This document shows positions 18,808 through 28,686 of a stretch of 64,000 nt of DNA, piece by piece (positions within the stretch are counted from its first letter, which is position 1; each line of letters opens with the position of its first letter). The DNA comes from Arenibacter sp. F20364 (GTDB lineage Bacteria > Bacteroidota > Bacteroidia > Flavobacteriales > Flavobacteriaceae): NCBI RefSeq assembly GCF_023015905.1, contig NZ_JALKBD010000001.1:248001-312000 (forward strand), in the 5' to 3' direction. The notes under the pieces were generated by a model, which had not been told where the DNA came from, ran no database searches, and saw only the letters and a program-made list of their open reading frames with translations. The position numbers and the translations under genes were made by a program.

Positions 18808-21800
18808 ATGAGTTTTTTAAATTCAGTATTAAAGGTATTTGTAGGGGACAAATCGAAGAAAGATGTCAAGGACCTGCAACCTTTGGTCAATCAAATAAAA
18901 TCATTCGAAGCCGCGTTGGAAAAATTAAGCCACGATGAACTTCGGGAAAAGACTACTTTTTTTAAGAATAAAATCAAGGAAGACTGTAAAGAGATCAATG
19001 AGCAAATAGCCAAGTTGCTAAAAGAGGTTAAGGAGTCTGCAGATATAGACAAGAACGAAGATATTTATGCGGACATAGACAAACTAAAGGAGGAGATATA
19101 TACCATTTCCGAAAAGGCTTTAACAGATATGTTGCCCGAAGCTTTTGCCGTAGTAAAGGAAACTGCAAAACGTTTTGCCAATAATGAAACCCTTACCGTA
19201 ATAGCGTCCGAATATGACAGGCTACTTTCCGGTTCAAAGGATTACGTCACCTTGAATGGTGAGAATGCCATCTGGGAAAATTCATGGGATGCCGCTGGTA
19301 AGCAAGTTACTTGGGACATGGTACATTACGATGTACAGTTGATAGGAGGAATTGCCCTGCACCAAGGTAAGATAGCGGAAATGCAAACAGGAGAAGGTAA
19401 GACCCTGGTTGCTACACTTCCCCTCTATTTAAATGCCCTAACCGGAAACGGGGCGCATTTGGTTACGGTAAACGACTATCTTGCTAAAAGGGATAGTACC
19501 TGGATGGCCCCTATATTTGAATTTCATGGACTTTCTGTGGATTGTATAGACAAACACCAACCCAATTCTGACGGACGTAGGGCCGCCTACAACGCAGACA
19601 TTACCTATGGCACAAATAATGAATTTGGCTTTGATTATCTTAGGGATAATATGGCACATACCCCCAGTGATCTGGTTCAAAGACCACATAATTACGCCAT
19701 TGTGGATGAGGTGGATTCGGTTCTTGTGGATGATGCCCGTACTCCACTGATCATTTCTGGTCCGGTACCAGAGGGAGATAGACACGAATTTAATGAACTG
19801 AAGCCCAAAGTAGGTGACATTGTAAACAAACAACGGGCCTATTTGACGGGTGTTTTGGCCGAAGCTAAAAAATTGATTGCCGAAGGAGATACCAAAGAAG
19901 GCGGTTTCCTACTGCTAAGAGTTCACAGAGGTCTTCCTAAGAATAAGGCCTTGATCAAGTTCTTGAGTGAAGAAGGGGTTAAACAACTGCTTCAAAAGAC
20001 AGAGAACTTTTATATGCAGGATAACAACCGTGAGATGCCCAAAGTTGATGAAGCGCTTTGGTTTGTTATCGATGAAAAGAACAATCAGATAGAGCTTACC
20101 GAAAAAGGCGTTGAATATCTTTCAGGAGATGGTGAAAAAGACTTTTTTGTAATGCCGGATATAGGAAATGAAATTGCAAAAATTGAGAATCAGGAGCTTG
20201 AAATTAATAAGGAAGCCGAATTAAAAGAGGAATTGTTCAAAGATTTCGCCATAAAAAGTGAACGTATCCATACCATGAACCAGCTGTTAAAAGCATACAC
20301 CCTTTTTGAAAAGGATGTGGAGTATGTGGTCATGGAGAACAAGGTAATGATCGTGGACGAACAAACGGGCCGTATCATGGATGGTCGTCGTTATTCTGAC
20401 GGATTGCACCAAGCCATTGAAGCCAAAGAAAATGTGAAGATCGAGGCTATGACCCAGACCTTTGCTACCGTAACCTTACAGAACTACTTTAGGATGTACG
20501 GTAAACTGGCAGGGATGACCGGTACAGCCGTTACGGAAGCCGGGGAGTTTTGGGAAATATACAAGTTGGATGTGATGGAAATCCCTACCAACAGACCTAT
20601 TGCTCGAGACGATAGACAAGACCTGATCTACAAGACCAAACGTGAAAAGTATAATGCCATAATTGAAGAGGTTACCAAAATATCGCAATCGGGAAGACCG
20701 GTGCTTATTGGTACGACCTCTGTAGAAATCTCCGAACTACTTTCCCGTATGTTGACGATCAGAAAAGTTCCCCACAACGTGCTAAATGCCAAATTACACA
20801 AAAAAGAAGCTGATATTGTGGCCGAGGCAGGGAATGCCGGTGTGGTAACCATAGCCACCAATATGGCGGGTCGTGGTACCGATATCAAATTAAGTACAGA
20901 AGTAAAAAAAGCAGGAGGATTGGCGATCGTTGGTACGGAACGACATGATTCCCGAAGAGTCGACAGACAGCTTAGAGGTCGTTCCGGACGACAAGGAGAT
21001 CCAGGAAGCTCCCAATTCTATGTTTCTCTGGAAGACAACCTTATGCGATTGTTCGGCTCGGACAGGGTAGCCAAAATGATGGATAAAATGGGATTGGAAG
21101 AAGGTGAGGTTATTCAGCATTCCATGATGACAAAATCTATTGAGCGCGCCCAGAAGAAAGTAGAGGAAAACAATTTTGGTGTCCGTAAACGATTGCTGGA
21201 ATATGACGATGTAATGAATGCCCAAAGGGAAGTAGTCTATAAAAGAAGACGCCATGCCTTACAGGGGGAACGCCTAAAAGTTGATATCGCCAATATGATC
21301 TATGACACCTGTGAGGTGATTTCGGAAACCAACAAGGCTGCCAACGACTATAAAAACTTTGAGTTCGAACTTATAAAATATTTCTCCATTACCTCCCCTA
21401 TTAGCGAAAACGACTTTGCAAAAATGGGAGTACAGGAAATGGCGAATGTTATTTACAAAACAGCCTACACCCATTACAAGAACAAAATGGAACGCAATGC
21501 TGCCACAGCCTTCCCGGTAATCAAAAAGGTGTACGAGGACAATTCCAATAAGTTTGAAAGGATAGTAGTACCATTTACAGATGGTATAAAATCCCTGAAT
21601 GTAGTAACCAATCTTCAAGAGGCCTATGAAAGTAACGGCAACCAATTGGTTACAGATTTTGAAAAGAACATTTCCCTGGCTATCATTGACGATTCCTGGA
21701 AAACACATCTACGAAAAATGGACGAGTTAAAACAATCCGTTCAATTGGCCGTGCACGAACAAAAGGATCCGTTGTTGATATACAAATTTGAGGCCTTTGA

Positions 21801-22167
21801 ACTTTTCAAGGGAATGATAGAAAAGGTGAACAAAGAAGTCGTCTCCTTCTTGTTTAAGGGAGAACTTCCTACACAGAGTCCGGAAATCCAAGAGGCCAGA
21901 AATATTCGCAGGCCAAAGGAAAATTTAAAGACCTCTAAGGAAGAAATTCCGAACAGTGATGAAATGTCGGCCCAAAGTAGGGCTGTTGGCCAAAATCAAG
22001 GTGGTCGGCCACAGGTAACCGAGACTATTGTTAGGGAAAAGGCCAAAATAGGTAGAAACGAGAGGGTCACCATTAAGAATGTGATGTCCGGCGAAAGCAA
22101 GACGGTCAAATACAAACAAGCGGAACCGCTTTTGGATAAAGGAGAATGGGTAATCATTGAAGACTAG
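18808..22167 (+). CDS. secA: Preprotein translocase ATPase SecA
   Basis: SecA is the motor ATPase of Sec export, bound to SecYEG at the inner membrane. Walker A is [15 protein letters not shown]; Walker B lies in [34 protein letters not shown] and [14 protein letters not shown] are the downstream helicase motifs. The 1119 residues include insertions relative to E. coli (901), as in other Bacteroidota. The C-terminus ([18 protein letters not shown]) lacks the Cys-rich zinc tail. TAATTTTG at 18687-18694 is a possible -7 box. A strong terminator follows 38 bp after the stop. Confidence 0.96.
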   Translation: MSFLNSVLKVFVGDKSKKDVKDLQPLVNQIKSFEAALEKLSHDELREKTTFFKNKIKEDCKEINEQIAKLLKEVKESADIDKNEDIYADIDKLKEEIYTISEKALTDMLPEAFAVVKETAKRFANNETLTVIASEYDRLLSGSKDYVTLNGENAIWENSWDAAGKQVTWDMVHYDVQLIGGIALHQGKIAEMQTGEGKTLVATLPLYLNALTGNGAHLVTVNDYLAKRDSTWMAPIFEFHGLSVDCIDKHQPNSDGRRAAYNADITYGTNNEFGFDYLRDNMAHTPSDLVQRPHNYAIVDEVDSVLVDDARTPLIISGPVPEGDRHEFNELKPKVGDIVNKQRAYLTGVLAEAKKLIAEGDTKEGGFLLLRVHRGLPKNKALIKFLSEEGVKQLLQKTENFYMQDNNREMPKVDEALWFVIDEKNNQIELTEKGVEYLSGDGEKDFFVMPDIGNEIAKIENQELEINKEAELKEELFKDFAIKSERIHTMNQLLKAYTLFEKDVEYVVMENKVMIVDEQTGRIMDGRRYSDGLHQAIEAKENVKIEAMTQTFATVTLQNYFRMYGKLAGMTGTAVTEAGEFWEIYKLDVMEIPTNRPIARDDRQDLIYKTKREKYNAIIEEVTKISQSGRPVLIGTTSVEISELLSRMLTIRKVPHNVLNAKLHKKEADIVAEAGNAGVVTIATNMAGRGTDIKLSTEVKKAGGLAIVGTERHDSRRVDRQLRGRSGRQGDPGSSQFYVSLEDNLMRLFGSDRVAKMMDKMGLEEGEVIQHSMMTKSIERAQKKVEENNFGVRKRLLEYDDVMNAQREVVYKRRRHALQGERLKVDIANMIYDTCEVISETNKAANDYKNFEFELIKYFSITSPISENDFAKMGVQEMANVIYKTAYTHYKNKMERNAATAFPVIKKVYEDNSNKFERIVVPFTDGIKSLNVVTNLQEAYESNGNQLVTDFEKNISLAIIDDSWKTHLRKMDELKQSVQLAVHEQKDPLLIYKFEAFELFKGMIEKVNKEVVSFLFKGELPTQSPEIQEARNIRRPKENLKTSKEEIPNSDEMSAQSRAVGQNQGGRPQVTETIVREKAKIGRNERVTIKNVMSGESKTVKYKQAEPLLDKGEWVIIED

Positions 22168-22205
22168 CCTAGACGCTCTACCGCACTCATCATTAAAGTA
22201 CACAG

Positions 22206-22240
22206 AAAAAAGCGACGTCCTCATAGGCCGTCGCTTTTTT
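22206..22240 (+). terminator. Rho-independent terminator after secA
   Basis: AAAAAAGCGACG (22206-22217) pairs with CGTCGCTTTTTT (22229-22240). The A tract on the left would let it work in both directions. Confidence 0.9.
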
Positions 22241-22471
22241 ATTGTCCAAATTTTAATATATTTATGACAACACTAAGGTTATTTCTTACAGAAAGGTGGA
22301 AATAAAAGTCGAATAAAAGAGATGACGAATTTAAACCTTAAATAAATATAAAATCCAATCTGCTTTATTAAGCGGATTTCCATAAAAGTATTGTTTTGAC
22401 CCTAAAATTCATCGCGCTTTAATTCAAACGATTATCTTTACCTTCATAATACAACCATTAACCAATTTTTA

Positions 22472-23680
22472 ATGCAAATACCCACACTGGATCAGTACCG
22501 ACTAAAGGACAAAGTCCGTTTAACGTTAAGGGTTAACTATATTTCCTCTGTCCTCTCCATTATTTTCGGTATAGTCTGCATATTTTTCCTTAAGATTACC
22601 CAGATAATTCCCACGACTTTTATTGTCTTCGGCACTTTAAATTTGGCCAACACCCTTATGTTTCACAGACACAAACTACTGGGATTAACTTACAATATTA
22701 CATCAATAATGGCCTTGGCATCCTCGGTCATCATTACCATATACAGTGGCGGAATCAACAGCCCCTTTATTTTTGTGCTGGCTTTGGTGGTTTTTGCCGG
22801 ATATATTAGCACCAAAGAATACGGGCGTATTTATTTAAACCTCAATTTACTGATTATCATTCTGATCTACTCCCAGAGTATAGCTGAATTTAATTTTACC
22901 GAAAATGTGGTCCCGGTAGAAAGCAAAAACATGTTCGCCCTTTTTAGCATTCTTTTCTCGGTATACCTTTTGGGTGGCGTCATTGGAAAAAACCTTCTAA
23001 AGGCCCACAACGAATTGCACAAGATTAGAAACGAGAACGAGGCCCGTATTAGGGAAAAAGATACTCTTCTTAAGGAAATTCACCACAGAGTAAAGAATAA
23101 TCTTCAGACCGTATCCAGTTTACTTAGTCTTCAATCCAGAAGCATTGAAGAGCCTAGGATTAAAACTTTGATAAAAAGCAGCCAAAATAGGGTAATTTCA
23201 ATGGCCATGGTACACGAGATGTTGTATATGCGACACGATTTGTCCAAAATTGAATATAAGTCCTATGTGGAAGAATTAAGTGATTATCTGATACGATCCT
23301 TTAAAGGCACGGAAAACAACATCAACCTTAATATCAATATTCCGGATGTTAAACTCGGAATTGATACGGCCATCCCCTTAGGCCTGTTGATCAACGAGGT
23401 AATTACCAACGCCCTTAAATACGGTATAAAGGAAGACGATCAAGGGGAAATATATATTGAACTTGTGAAATTGAACGGTAAGGATTATGTACTTTATATT
23501 GGTGACAATGGGGAAGGCTTTCCAGAGGGTACAAGCCACAAGAATACAAAATCGCTGGGCCTAAAGCTTATACATAATCTTTCACGACAGCTAAAAGGAT
23601 CCATAAACAGGGATTCCTCCAAAAAGGGTACGAACTACATTGTTAAATTTTCCGATATACAGCATCCATTTAAGACCTGA
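22472..23680 (+). CDS. Membrane sensor histidine kinase, HisKA_2 type
   Basis: Residues about 20-190 form six hydrophobic segments without a large periplasmic domain, so a signal would be sensed in or near the membrane. The phosphoacceptor region EIHHRVKNNLQTVSSLLSLQ (His about 204) is the HisKA_2 form. The HATPase_c domain shows NEVITNALKYG and DNGEGFP. It has no receiver or output domain and no response-regulator gene next to it, so it is an orphan kinase. It is convergent with the small minus-strand genes at 23.8-24.2 kb. Confidence 0.85.
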   Translation: MQIPTLDQYRLKDKVRLTLRVNYISSVLSIIFGIVCIFFLKITQIIPTTFIVFGTLNLANTLMFHRHKLLGLTYNITSIMALASSVIITIYSGGINSPFIFVLALVVFAGYISTKEYGRIYLNLNLLIIILIYSQSIAEFNFTENVVPVESKNMFALFSILFSVYLLGGVIGKNLLKAHNELHKIRNENEARIREKDTLLKEIHHRVKNNLQTVSSLLSLQSRSIEEPRIKTLIKSSQNRVISMAMVHEMLYMRHDLSKIEYKSYVEELSDYLIRSFKGTENNINLNINIPDVKLGIDTAIPLGLLINEVITNALKYGIKEDDQGEIYIELVKLNGKDYVLYIGDNGEGFPEGTSHKNTKSLGLKLIHNLSRQLKGSINRDSSKKGTNYIVKFSDIQHPFKT

Positions 23681-23793
23681 TTCTGTAACCAGGTCATGAG
23701 AACATAACCATTTCTAGAATAAGTCTTTATTTCAAACTATAGGAAACTAAGACCAATAGATAATTGGCCTATCAAGGGCAAGGTAGGACTACC

Positions 23794-23913
23794 CTATTCC
23801 CTATCCTTATTTACTGGTACCTTTAAAGGACGTAGACTCCCTTTTGTTTTTGGAAAAACAAGGATATAACTGAAAATTAGAACTACCGCAACCAAAAAAG
23901 TAAATAATATCAT
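23794..23913 (-). CDS. 39-residue membrane microprotein downstream of secreted peptide 1
   Basis: ATG at 23913-23911, stop TAG at 23796-23794. One helix (MILFTFLVAVVLIFSYILV) is followed by FPKTKG and a short polar tail. It lies 53 bp downstream of the peptide gene at 23967-24191. A similar microprotein lies at the matching place behind peptide copy 2 (28940-29086): both start MIL, have one helix and then VFP-x-x-K. That pairing is the main reason to call it a gene. Confidence 0.5.
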   Translation of the reverse strand: MILFTFLVAVVLIFSYILVFPKTKGSLRPLKVPVNKDRE

Positions 23914-23966
23914 AGTGGTCTATTTTAGCACTACCCTGTTTGGAGTAGCAGGTTAAGTATTGATTA

Positions 23967-24191
23967 TTAAGCCAATTTAGCTTTGTTTAATTTGGTAGTA
24001 AAAGACAATTCTTTTGTTACCTTCGAATTTTTGAACATATACAAACGGGCAACACTGTTTTCGTTTTTCACAGTAACTTCTTTAACGATGCTCATGGTAA
24101 CAGTCTCAACCTTAACTTGGGTAGCATCGTTTTGTGCTTGGGCAGCAACTCCGATAAAAAGAACAAAGATTAAAGTTAAAATAGTTTTCAT
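23967..24191 (-). CDS. Small secreted protein, family copy 1
   Basis: 74 residues. The signal peptide is MKTILTLIFVLFIGVAAQAQ with likely cleavage after AQA, leaving about 54 residues rich in Val, Lys and Thr with no Cys. The conserved end is ENSVARLYMFKNS, then TKELSF and TKLNKAKLA. Copy 2 (29132-29356) differs at only 4 of 74 positions; copy 3 (32102-32341) is more diverged. The frame stays open upstream, but the signal peptide fixes the ATG at 24191. A five-box array and a TATATATA tract lie upstream. Function is unknown; export is inferred. Confidence 0.75.
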   Translation of the reverse strand: MKTILTLIFVLFIGVAAQAQNDATQVKVETVTMSIVKEVTVKNENSVARLYMFKNSKVTKELSFTTKLNKAKLA

Positions 24192-24245
24192 GACTTGCGT
24201 TTTCTTATATATATAACTTGCGCAAGTGCATTTTGCAAGGTTCTG

Positions 24246-24368
24246 TTTCGTTGAACAACCCTGTTTCTCGTTAAGCGGAAAAATGTCTGATGAAGTGCAA
24301 AAAACTACCGATAAACGTTTGGGCATTCAAAATCACTATAGCGATAAAAAATGCATTTTATCGATTAC
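24246..24368 (-). promoter_or_regulatory. Five-box upstream array, copy 1
   Basis: Written on the plus strand, the boxes are TTTCGTTGAA (24246), TCTCGTTAAG (24266), TACCGATAAA (24306), TAGCGATAAA (24339) and TATCGATTAC (24359). CG-to-CG spacings are 20, 40, 33 and 20 bp. The array begins 55 bp upstream of the peptide 1 start. The spacings approximate whole helical turns, and the paired 20-bp repeats recall LytTR-type direct repeats. The binding protein is unknown. Confidence 0.55.
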
Positions 24369-24562
24369 CAAGAACGGCGTGAAGCTCTGTTTAAGGCTTT
24401 GATGTAGGCCATGATAGGAAACGTCTTAAATATCAATCTAAAAATATGGCTGATCAATCACCTGTATATCATTGGTTGCCTCTATAAGGAAATAATGGAC
24501 AACAGCTCAATTGATCCAATATGCATAGCCAATTTAATTAAATGTTAAATATTTTCTCATAT

Positions 24563-24583
24563 CAAAGCGACTGCTTAGTTTTG
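24563..24583 (+). promoter_or_regulatory. TetR operator and overlapping promoter, upstream of the regulator gene
   Basis: CAAAGCGACTGCTTAG (24563-24578) matches the operator at 25183 in 13 of 16 positions. Its last three bases begin TAGTTTTG (24576-24583), a perfect TAnnTTTG -7 box. Autorepression is inferred. Confidence 0.6.
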
Positions 24584-24600
24584 TGTTGTATTAGATAGTA

Positions 24601-25164
24601 ATGGCAAGAAGTAAACAATATAACGAAGGGGAGGTAATAGAAAAGGCAATGGGCCTTTTCTGGAAAAATGGCTATGAAAATACCTCCGTTCGTATGTTGG
24701 AAAAAGAAATGGGCATAAACCAATTTTCCATTTATGCCAGTTTTGGCAACAAACATGGTGTTTTCTTGGAAAGCATTAAATACTACAAGAAAAAAATTAA
24801 AATCATCACAGATAAATTGAAAAGATCCAATAATGGAGTAGTTGGTATAAAGCAATACTTCTATGATTTCTTGGATTTTTCTATGGATGATAATTGTAAA
24901 AAGGGCTGCTTGGTGGCCAATACGGTAAACGAATTGGGCGAAAATGGAGACCCAGTTATAATGGATGAGTTGCTAAATTTCTTTAATGAGATTAGGGAAT
25001 TATTTGCATACAACTTGAAACAGGACATTGAAAAAGATGAACCAACCATACAAAAACAAGCTAATTATCTTGGTATTGCCATGTTAGGTTTAACCCCAGC
25101 ATCGAAAATTTTAAGCAAGAAACAACTGGAAGATTATATAGAAACAACCTTCTTAAACCTTTAA
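24601..25164 (+). CDS. TetR/AcrR family transcriptional regulator
   Basis: A 187-residue repressor. The N-terminal HTH spans about residues 10-55 (GLFWKNGYENTSVRMLEKEMGI, then FSIYASFGNKHGVF). The ligand domain contains KKGCLVANTVNELG, a segment often seen in TetR proteins that respond to small electrophilic or toxic compounds. The gene is the first of a plus-strand set with SDR, EthD, FrnE-like and FabF. Near-identical palindromes overlap the promoters of this gene and of the SDR gene, so it most likely represses both. Confidence 0.88.
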   Translation: MARSKQYNEGEVIEKAMGLFWKNGYENTSVRMLEKEMGINQFSIYASFGNKHGVFLESIKYYKKKIKIITDKLKRSNNGVVGIKQYFYDFLDFSMDDNCKKGCLVANTVNELGENGDPVIMDELLNFFNEIRELFAYNLKQDIEKDEPTIQKQANYLGIAMLGLTPASKILSKKQLEDYIETTFLNL

Positions 25165-25182
25165 TATTTTTTTAACTCTAAA

Positions 25183-25203
25183 CTAAGCAAATGCTTAGAT
25201 TTA
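25183..25203 (+). promoter_or_regulatory. TetR operator and overlapping promoter, upstream of the SDR gene
   Basis: CTAAGCA-AA-TGCTTAG (25183-25198) is a perfect 7+2+7 palindrome. Its end overlaps TAGATTTA (25196-25203), one base from TAnnTTTG, in the same register as the site at 24563. Confidence 0.65.
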
Positions 25204-25241
25204 GATTATTATTCACTAAACAATAAATAAAATTAAGAATT

Positions 25242-25976
25242 ATGAGCATTTCAATTGAAAACAAAGTAGCCCTGGTAACAGGAGCCAATAGAGGAATTGG
25301 CAAGTCAATCGTAGAATCTTTTATAAACCATGGTGCCAAAAAAGTATATTTGGCGGTTCGTAACATAGCATCTACCAAAGATTTGGAGGAAAAATATGGG
25401 AATAAGGTCGTAACGGTCAAGGCAGATGTATCCAACACCAAATCCATCCAGGAATTAGCAAATGAAGTTAAAGATGTGGATATTGTAGTGAATAATGCGG
25501 GAGTGGGAATACCCTACCCCACCATTGGAAATGATGTGGAAAAAGATTTTGCCCAACAATTGGAAGTAAATGCTTTCGGTTTGCTCCGTATAGCCAATGC
25601 TTTTGCCGAAACCCTTGAAAAAAATAAAGGAGCCCTGGTACAACTAAACTCAATAGCGTCCATTAAAAACTTCCCTCAACTTTCAACCTATTCCGCTTCA
25701 AAAGCGGCATCCTATTCCTTAACACAAGGTCTAAGGGCTGAGTTGAAGTCTAAAGGCGTAACAGTATTAAGCGTACATCCAGGTCCTATCGCTACCGACA
25801 TGGGAGCGGCTGCCGGTTTTGACAATGGAGCCTCAACTTCCATTGTTTCCGAGGGTATTGTAGAAGCCCTGAAGGCGGGGGATTTCCATCTATTTCCCGA
25901 CGAAATGGCCAAACAGTTTGAAGGTGCTTATCAGGGATTTTCAGATAACGTGGTTATGGCCGATTTTTCGGAATAG
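25242..25976 (+). CDS. Short-chain dehydrogenase/reductase
   Basis: NAD(P)-dependent oxidoreductase of 244 residues with a Rossmann fold. The cofactor motif is TGANRGIG (about 13-20), the NNAG motif is VVNNAGVG, and the catalytic Tyr and Lys lie in YSASKAA. The substrate is not shown by sequence. It is the first gene of the structural part of the TetR-controlled operon, 35 bp before the EthD gene. Confidence 0.85.
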   Translation: MSISIENKVALVTGANRGIGKSIVESFINHGAKKVYLAVRNIASTKDLEEKYGNKVVTVKADVSNTKSIQELANEVKDVDIVVNNAGVGIPYPTIGNDVEKDFAQQLEVNAFGLLRIANAFAETLEKNKGALVQLNSIASIKNFPQLSTYSASKAASYSLTQGLRAELKSKGVTVLSVHPGPIATDMGAAAGFDNGASTSIVSEGIVEALKAGDFHLFPDEMAKQFEGAYQGFSDNVVMADFSE

Positions 25977-26011
25977 CATTGATAAAAGGAATATAAATTA
26001 AATGCACGGTT

Positions 26012-26320
26012 ATGATTAAATTAACTGTAATGTACCCGAATACAGACGAGCTGCTATTCGATCAAGAATACTACATAAACGAACACGGTCAATTGCTTAT
26101 GGATCTATTGGGCGATGCTATTATAACCTCCGACATTAATATTGGCATATCAGGTGGAAGTCAAGGCGAACCCGCACCATATGTGGTAATCACCAACCTC
26201 ACTTTTGCATCGCCCGAATCTTTTCAACAATCGTTTGGAGCAAATGCCGAAAAAATATTGGCGGATCTCCCTAACTTTACCAATGTAAGTCCGAAAGTGC
26301 AGATAAGTGAGGTGTACTAG
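26012..26320 (+). CDS. EthD family protein
   Basis: A 102-residue ferredoxin-like (dimeric alpha-beta barrel) protein. The start IKLTVMYPN, the segment FDQEYYINEHGQL and the end NFTNVSPKVQISEVY are typical of EthD-type proteins, named after an ether-degradation protein but mostly of unknown activity. In operons with an SDR and a thiol oxidoreductase it may handle a reactive carbonyl or aromatic compound; that is inference. Confidence 0.8.
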   Translation: MIKLTVMYPNTDELLFDQEYYINEHGQLLMDLLGDAIITSDINIGISGGSQGEPAPYVVITNLTFASPESFQQSFGANAEKILADLPNFTNVSPKVQISEVY

Positions 26321-26407
26321 ATTGGAACTATAATTGAATAAGGAAGAAAATTAAGTTTTTTAGGTTTTTCCCTCGCTAACAAAAAGTATAAATAATCGTA
26401 TATAACA

Positions 26408-27052
26408 ATGACAGATAAAATTAAACTGGATATTATTTCCGATGTGGTCTGCCCTTGGTGCACCATAGGCTACAAACGTCTGGAAAAAGCAATTGCCGAA
26501 CTGGGTATAGAGGACAAAATTGAGATTGAATGGCAACCTTTTGAACTGAATCCGAATATGCCAAAAGAAGGTCAGAATGTCCAGGAACACATATCAGAGA
26601 AATATGGCTCCAGTTCGGAAGACCAAAAACGCTCCCAAGAATACATGATCGAAGCTGGGGCTGAACTTGGTTTTACATTCGATTATTTTGATGGAATGAG
26701 AATTGTAAATACCAGGGATGCCCACATTCTGTTGGAATATGCAAAAGAATATGGCAAACAGACCGAACTCAAAATGCGATTGGTGACTGCATTTTTTAGT
26801 GAAAGAAAAGATGTTTCGGATAGGGACATACTTCTTCAGGAACTGAAAGCGGTAGGCTTAAGTACCGACGAGGGGATAGCCAGATTGGATAGTGACGATG
26901 CGCGTTACCAGGTACGTACACAGGAAACATACTGGCAAAGTCTTGGGGTTTCTTCGGTGCCCACTATGGTATTTAATAAGAAAAGTGCCCTAACCGGGGC
27001 GCAGCCTATTGACGTATACAAAGAAGTACTGACGGAATTCCTTAAAGCATAA
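26408..27052 (+). CDS. DsbA-family oxidoreductase (FrnE-like)
   Basis: A 214-residue cytoplasmic thioredoxin-fold protein of the FrnE/2-hydroxychromene-2-carboxylate isomerase-like branch. The active site is CPWC (residues 15-18) after a short beta strand. The helical insertion contains YGKQTELKMRLVTAFFSE and the cis-Pro loop is SSVPTMVFNKK. There is no signal peptide. Relatives protect against oxidative stress or act as glutathione-type transferases. It is the third structural gene of the TetR-controlled operon. Confidence 0.86.
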   Translation: MTDKIKLDIISDVVCPWCTIGYKRLEKAIAELGIEDKIEIEWQPFELNPNMPKEGQNVQEHISEKYGSSSEDQKRSQEYMIEAGAELGFTFDYFDGMRIVNTRDAHILLEYAKEYGKQTELKMRLVTAFFSERKDVSDRDILLQELKAVGLSTDEGIARLDSDDARYQVRTQETYWQSLGVSSVPTMVFNKKSALTGAQPIDVYKEVLTEFLKA

Positions 27053-27101
27053 GAATACTATATGCCCTTATTGATTGGGGATTAATCTAAAAATTCAAAA
27101 T

Positions 27102-28343
27102 ATGAGACGAGTAGTGATTACAGGATTGGGAGCCTTGACCCCAATAGGAAATTCAGCGAATGAATTTTGGGAAAGTGCTATTGATGGCAAAAATGGATTC
27201 TCAAGAATCACCAAGTTCGACCCATCAGCCTTTAAAACAACCTTCGCCGGCGAATTAAAAGATTTTGCTCCCGAAAAATACCTTGATCGCAACGAAATAA
27301 AAAGAAGCGACCCATTTACCCATTACGCCATCTATTCCACAACTGAAGCATTCCAAGATAGTGGACTAGACCTGGATACCATTTCCCCTTTTGATATTGG
27401 CGTAATATGGGGAACAGGCCAGGGAGGCATGAAAACTTTTGAAGAGGAAGTAAAGAACTACACCCAAGGAGGAATGAATCCCCGTTTTAATCCCTTTTTT
27501 ATCCCTAAACTCCTGGCAAATATGGCATCGGGAATGATCGCTATGAAATTTGGACTAATGGGAATTAATTATACTGCCGTTTCGGCCTGCGCATCCTCCA
27601 GCTCGGCAATCATGGATGCCTTTAATTATATTCGTTTAAACAAGGCAAAAATCATGGTTACAGGAGGATCCGAAGCTCCAATAACCGAAGCCTCTATAGG
27701 TGGTTTTAACTCCATGAAGGCCTTGTCAACCCGAAATGAAGATCCTCAACAGGCATCAAGGCCATTTGATGAGGAAAGGGACGGGTTTGTAATGGGCGAA
27801 GGGGCCGGTGCCCTGATTCTTGAAGAATATGAACATGCTAAAAAGCGTGGGGCAAAAATCTATGCCGAAATAGTAGGAGCTGCCATGACCGATGACGCCT
27901 ACCACATTTCGGCCACACACCCTGAAGGTATCGGCGCCATAAAAGCCATGCAATTGGCTATGGAGGAAGCCAAACTAAATCCGGACGAGATCAATTATTT
28001 AAACACCCACGCTACCTCTACCCCAGTGGGCGACTTAAGCGAGATAAAAGCCGTTGCAAAAACCTTTAACAACAAATCCAAAAACCTTAAAATAAGCGCC
28101 ACAAAGTCTATGACAGGGCATCTATTGGGAGCGGCAGGGGCGGTAGAAGCCATTTTATCCATAAAGGCAATTCAAAACAATATAATACCTCCAACCATTA
28201 ACACCACTAAGGTCGATTCCAATATTCCCGCAGCAATGCCTATTGTAATTAAACAAGCTATTGACCACAGTGTAAATGTGGCCATGAGCAATACTTTTGG
28301 CTTTGGAGGGCACAATGCAACCACAATATTTAAAAAAATATAA
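27102..28343 (+). CDS. fabF: Beta-ketoacyl-ACP synthase II (FabF type)
   Basis: Elongating ketosynthase of 413 residues. The Cys-His-His triad is complete: SACASSSSA, NTHATSTPVGD and KSMTGHLLGAAGAVEA. GFGGHNATTIF closes the protein. The ATG at 27102 (MRRVVITGLGALTPIGN) is preferred to the TTG nine codons upstream. It is the last gene of the TetR set, 49 bp after the FrnE-like gene. It lies outside the pigment cluster and need not serve it; it could be a second FabF for membrane lipid adjustment. Confidence 0.88.
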   Translation: MRRVVITGLGALTPIGNSANEFWESAIDGKNGFSRITKFDPSAFKTTFAGELKDFAPEKYLDRNEIKRSDPFTHYAIYSTTEAFQDSGLDLDTISPFDIGVIWGTGQGGMKTFEEEVKNYTQGGMNPRFNPFFIPKLLANMASGMIAMKFGLMGINYTAVSACASSSSAIMDAFNYIRLNKAKIMVTGGSEAPITEASIGGFNSMKALSTRNEDPQQASRPFDEERDGFVMGEGAGALILEEYEHAKKRGAKIYAEIVGAAMTDDAYHISATHPEGIGAIKAMQLAMEEAKLNPDEINYLNTHATSTPVGDLSEIKAVAKTFNNKSKNLKISATKSMTGHLLGAAGAVEAILSIKAIQNNIIPPTINTTKVDSNIPAAMPIVIKQAIDHSVNVAMSNTFGFGGHNATTIFKKI

Positions 28344-28686
28344 TCCTTTGGACGATAAAATCATAGGAAAGGAAGCATATTCCTATTCTCGCCACCATGG
28401 TGATCGCACTCTATGTACATTTTCATTCTGATGTAGCTGCGGAGGTATTGCTTTTTGAAAGTCAACCTCCCAAATTAAGGCTAGTTAACTTGATATTGAC
28501 TTTTATAAATCTGTACATTTATAGAAATACATTGGCGCACAAAACTTATTGGAACAAAAAGGCTCATATTTTCATGGGGAAATTTGAGCCTTTTTGTTAA
28601 CTTATAACCAACCCATGTTATCTGCAATCATTTCAGGCACCATGGAATTAAGGGCCACAAAACCGCTAAAAATAAAACTGACAGAT
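28344..28686. other. Gene-free stretch with a terminator
   Basis: About 340 bp follow fabF. The only supported element is the terminator at 28556-28595. An open frame at 28397-28600 has no family resemblance and runs through that terminator. Confidence 0.5.
28556..28595 (+). terminator. Rho-independent terminator
   Basis: AAAAAGGCTCA (28556-28566) pairs with TGAGCCTTTTT (28585-28595) around an 18-nt loop. It would end the TetR-controlled transcript, about 210 bp after fabF. Confidence 0.8.

Noticed and set aside
23672-23694. ACCTG/CAGGT hairpin at the end of the histidine kinase gene
   Set aside because: Short stem and no T run; not a supported terminator.
24192-24326. N-terminal extension of the peptide 1 frame (similar extensions before copies 2 and 3)
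   Set aside because: The extension covers the five-box array; the signal peptide starts at the internal ATG, and DNA boxes rather than codons are conserved there.
24246-24368. Possible CRISPR-like or iteron array
   Set aside because: Boxes are short, spacings unequal and identical in three places before paralogous genes, so a regulatory array is the better reading.
28397-28600. 67-codon open frame after fabF
   Set aside because: It runs through a rho-independent terminator and has no protein-like pattern.
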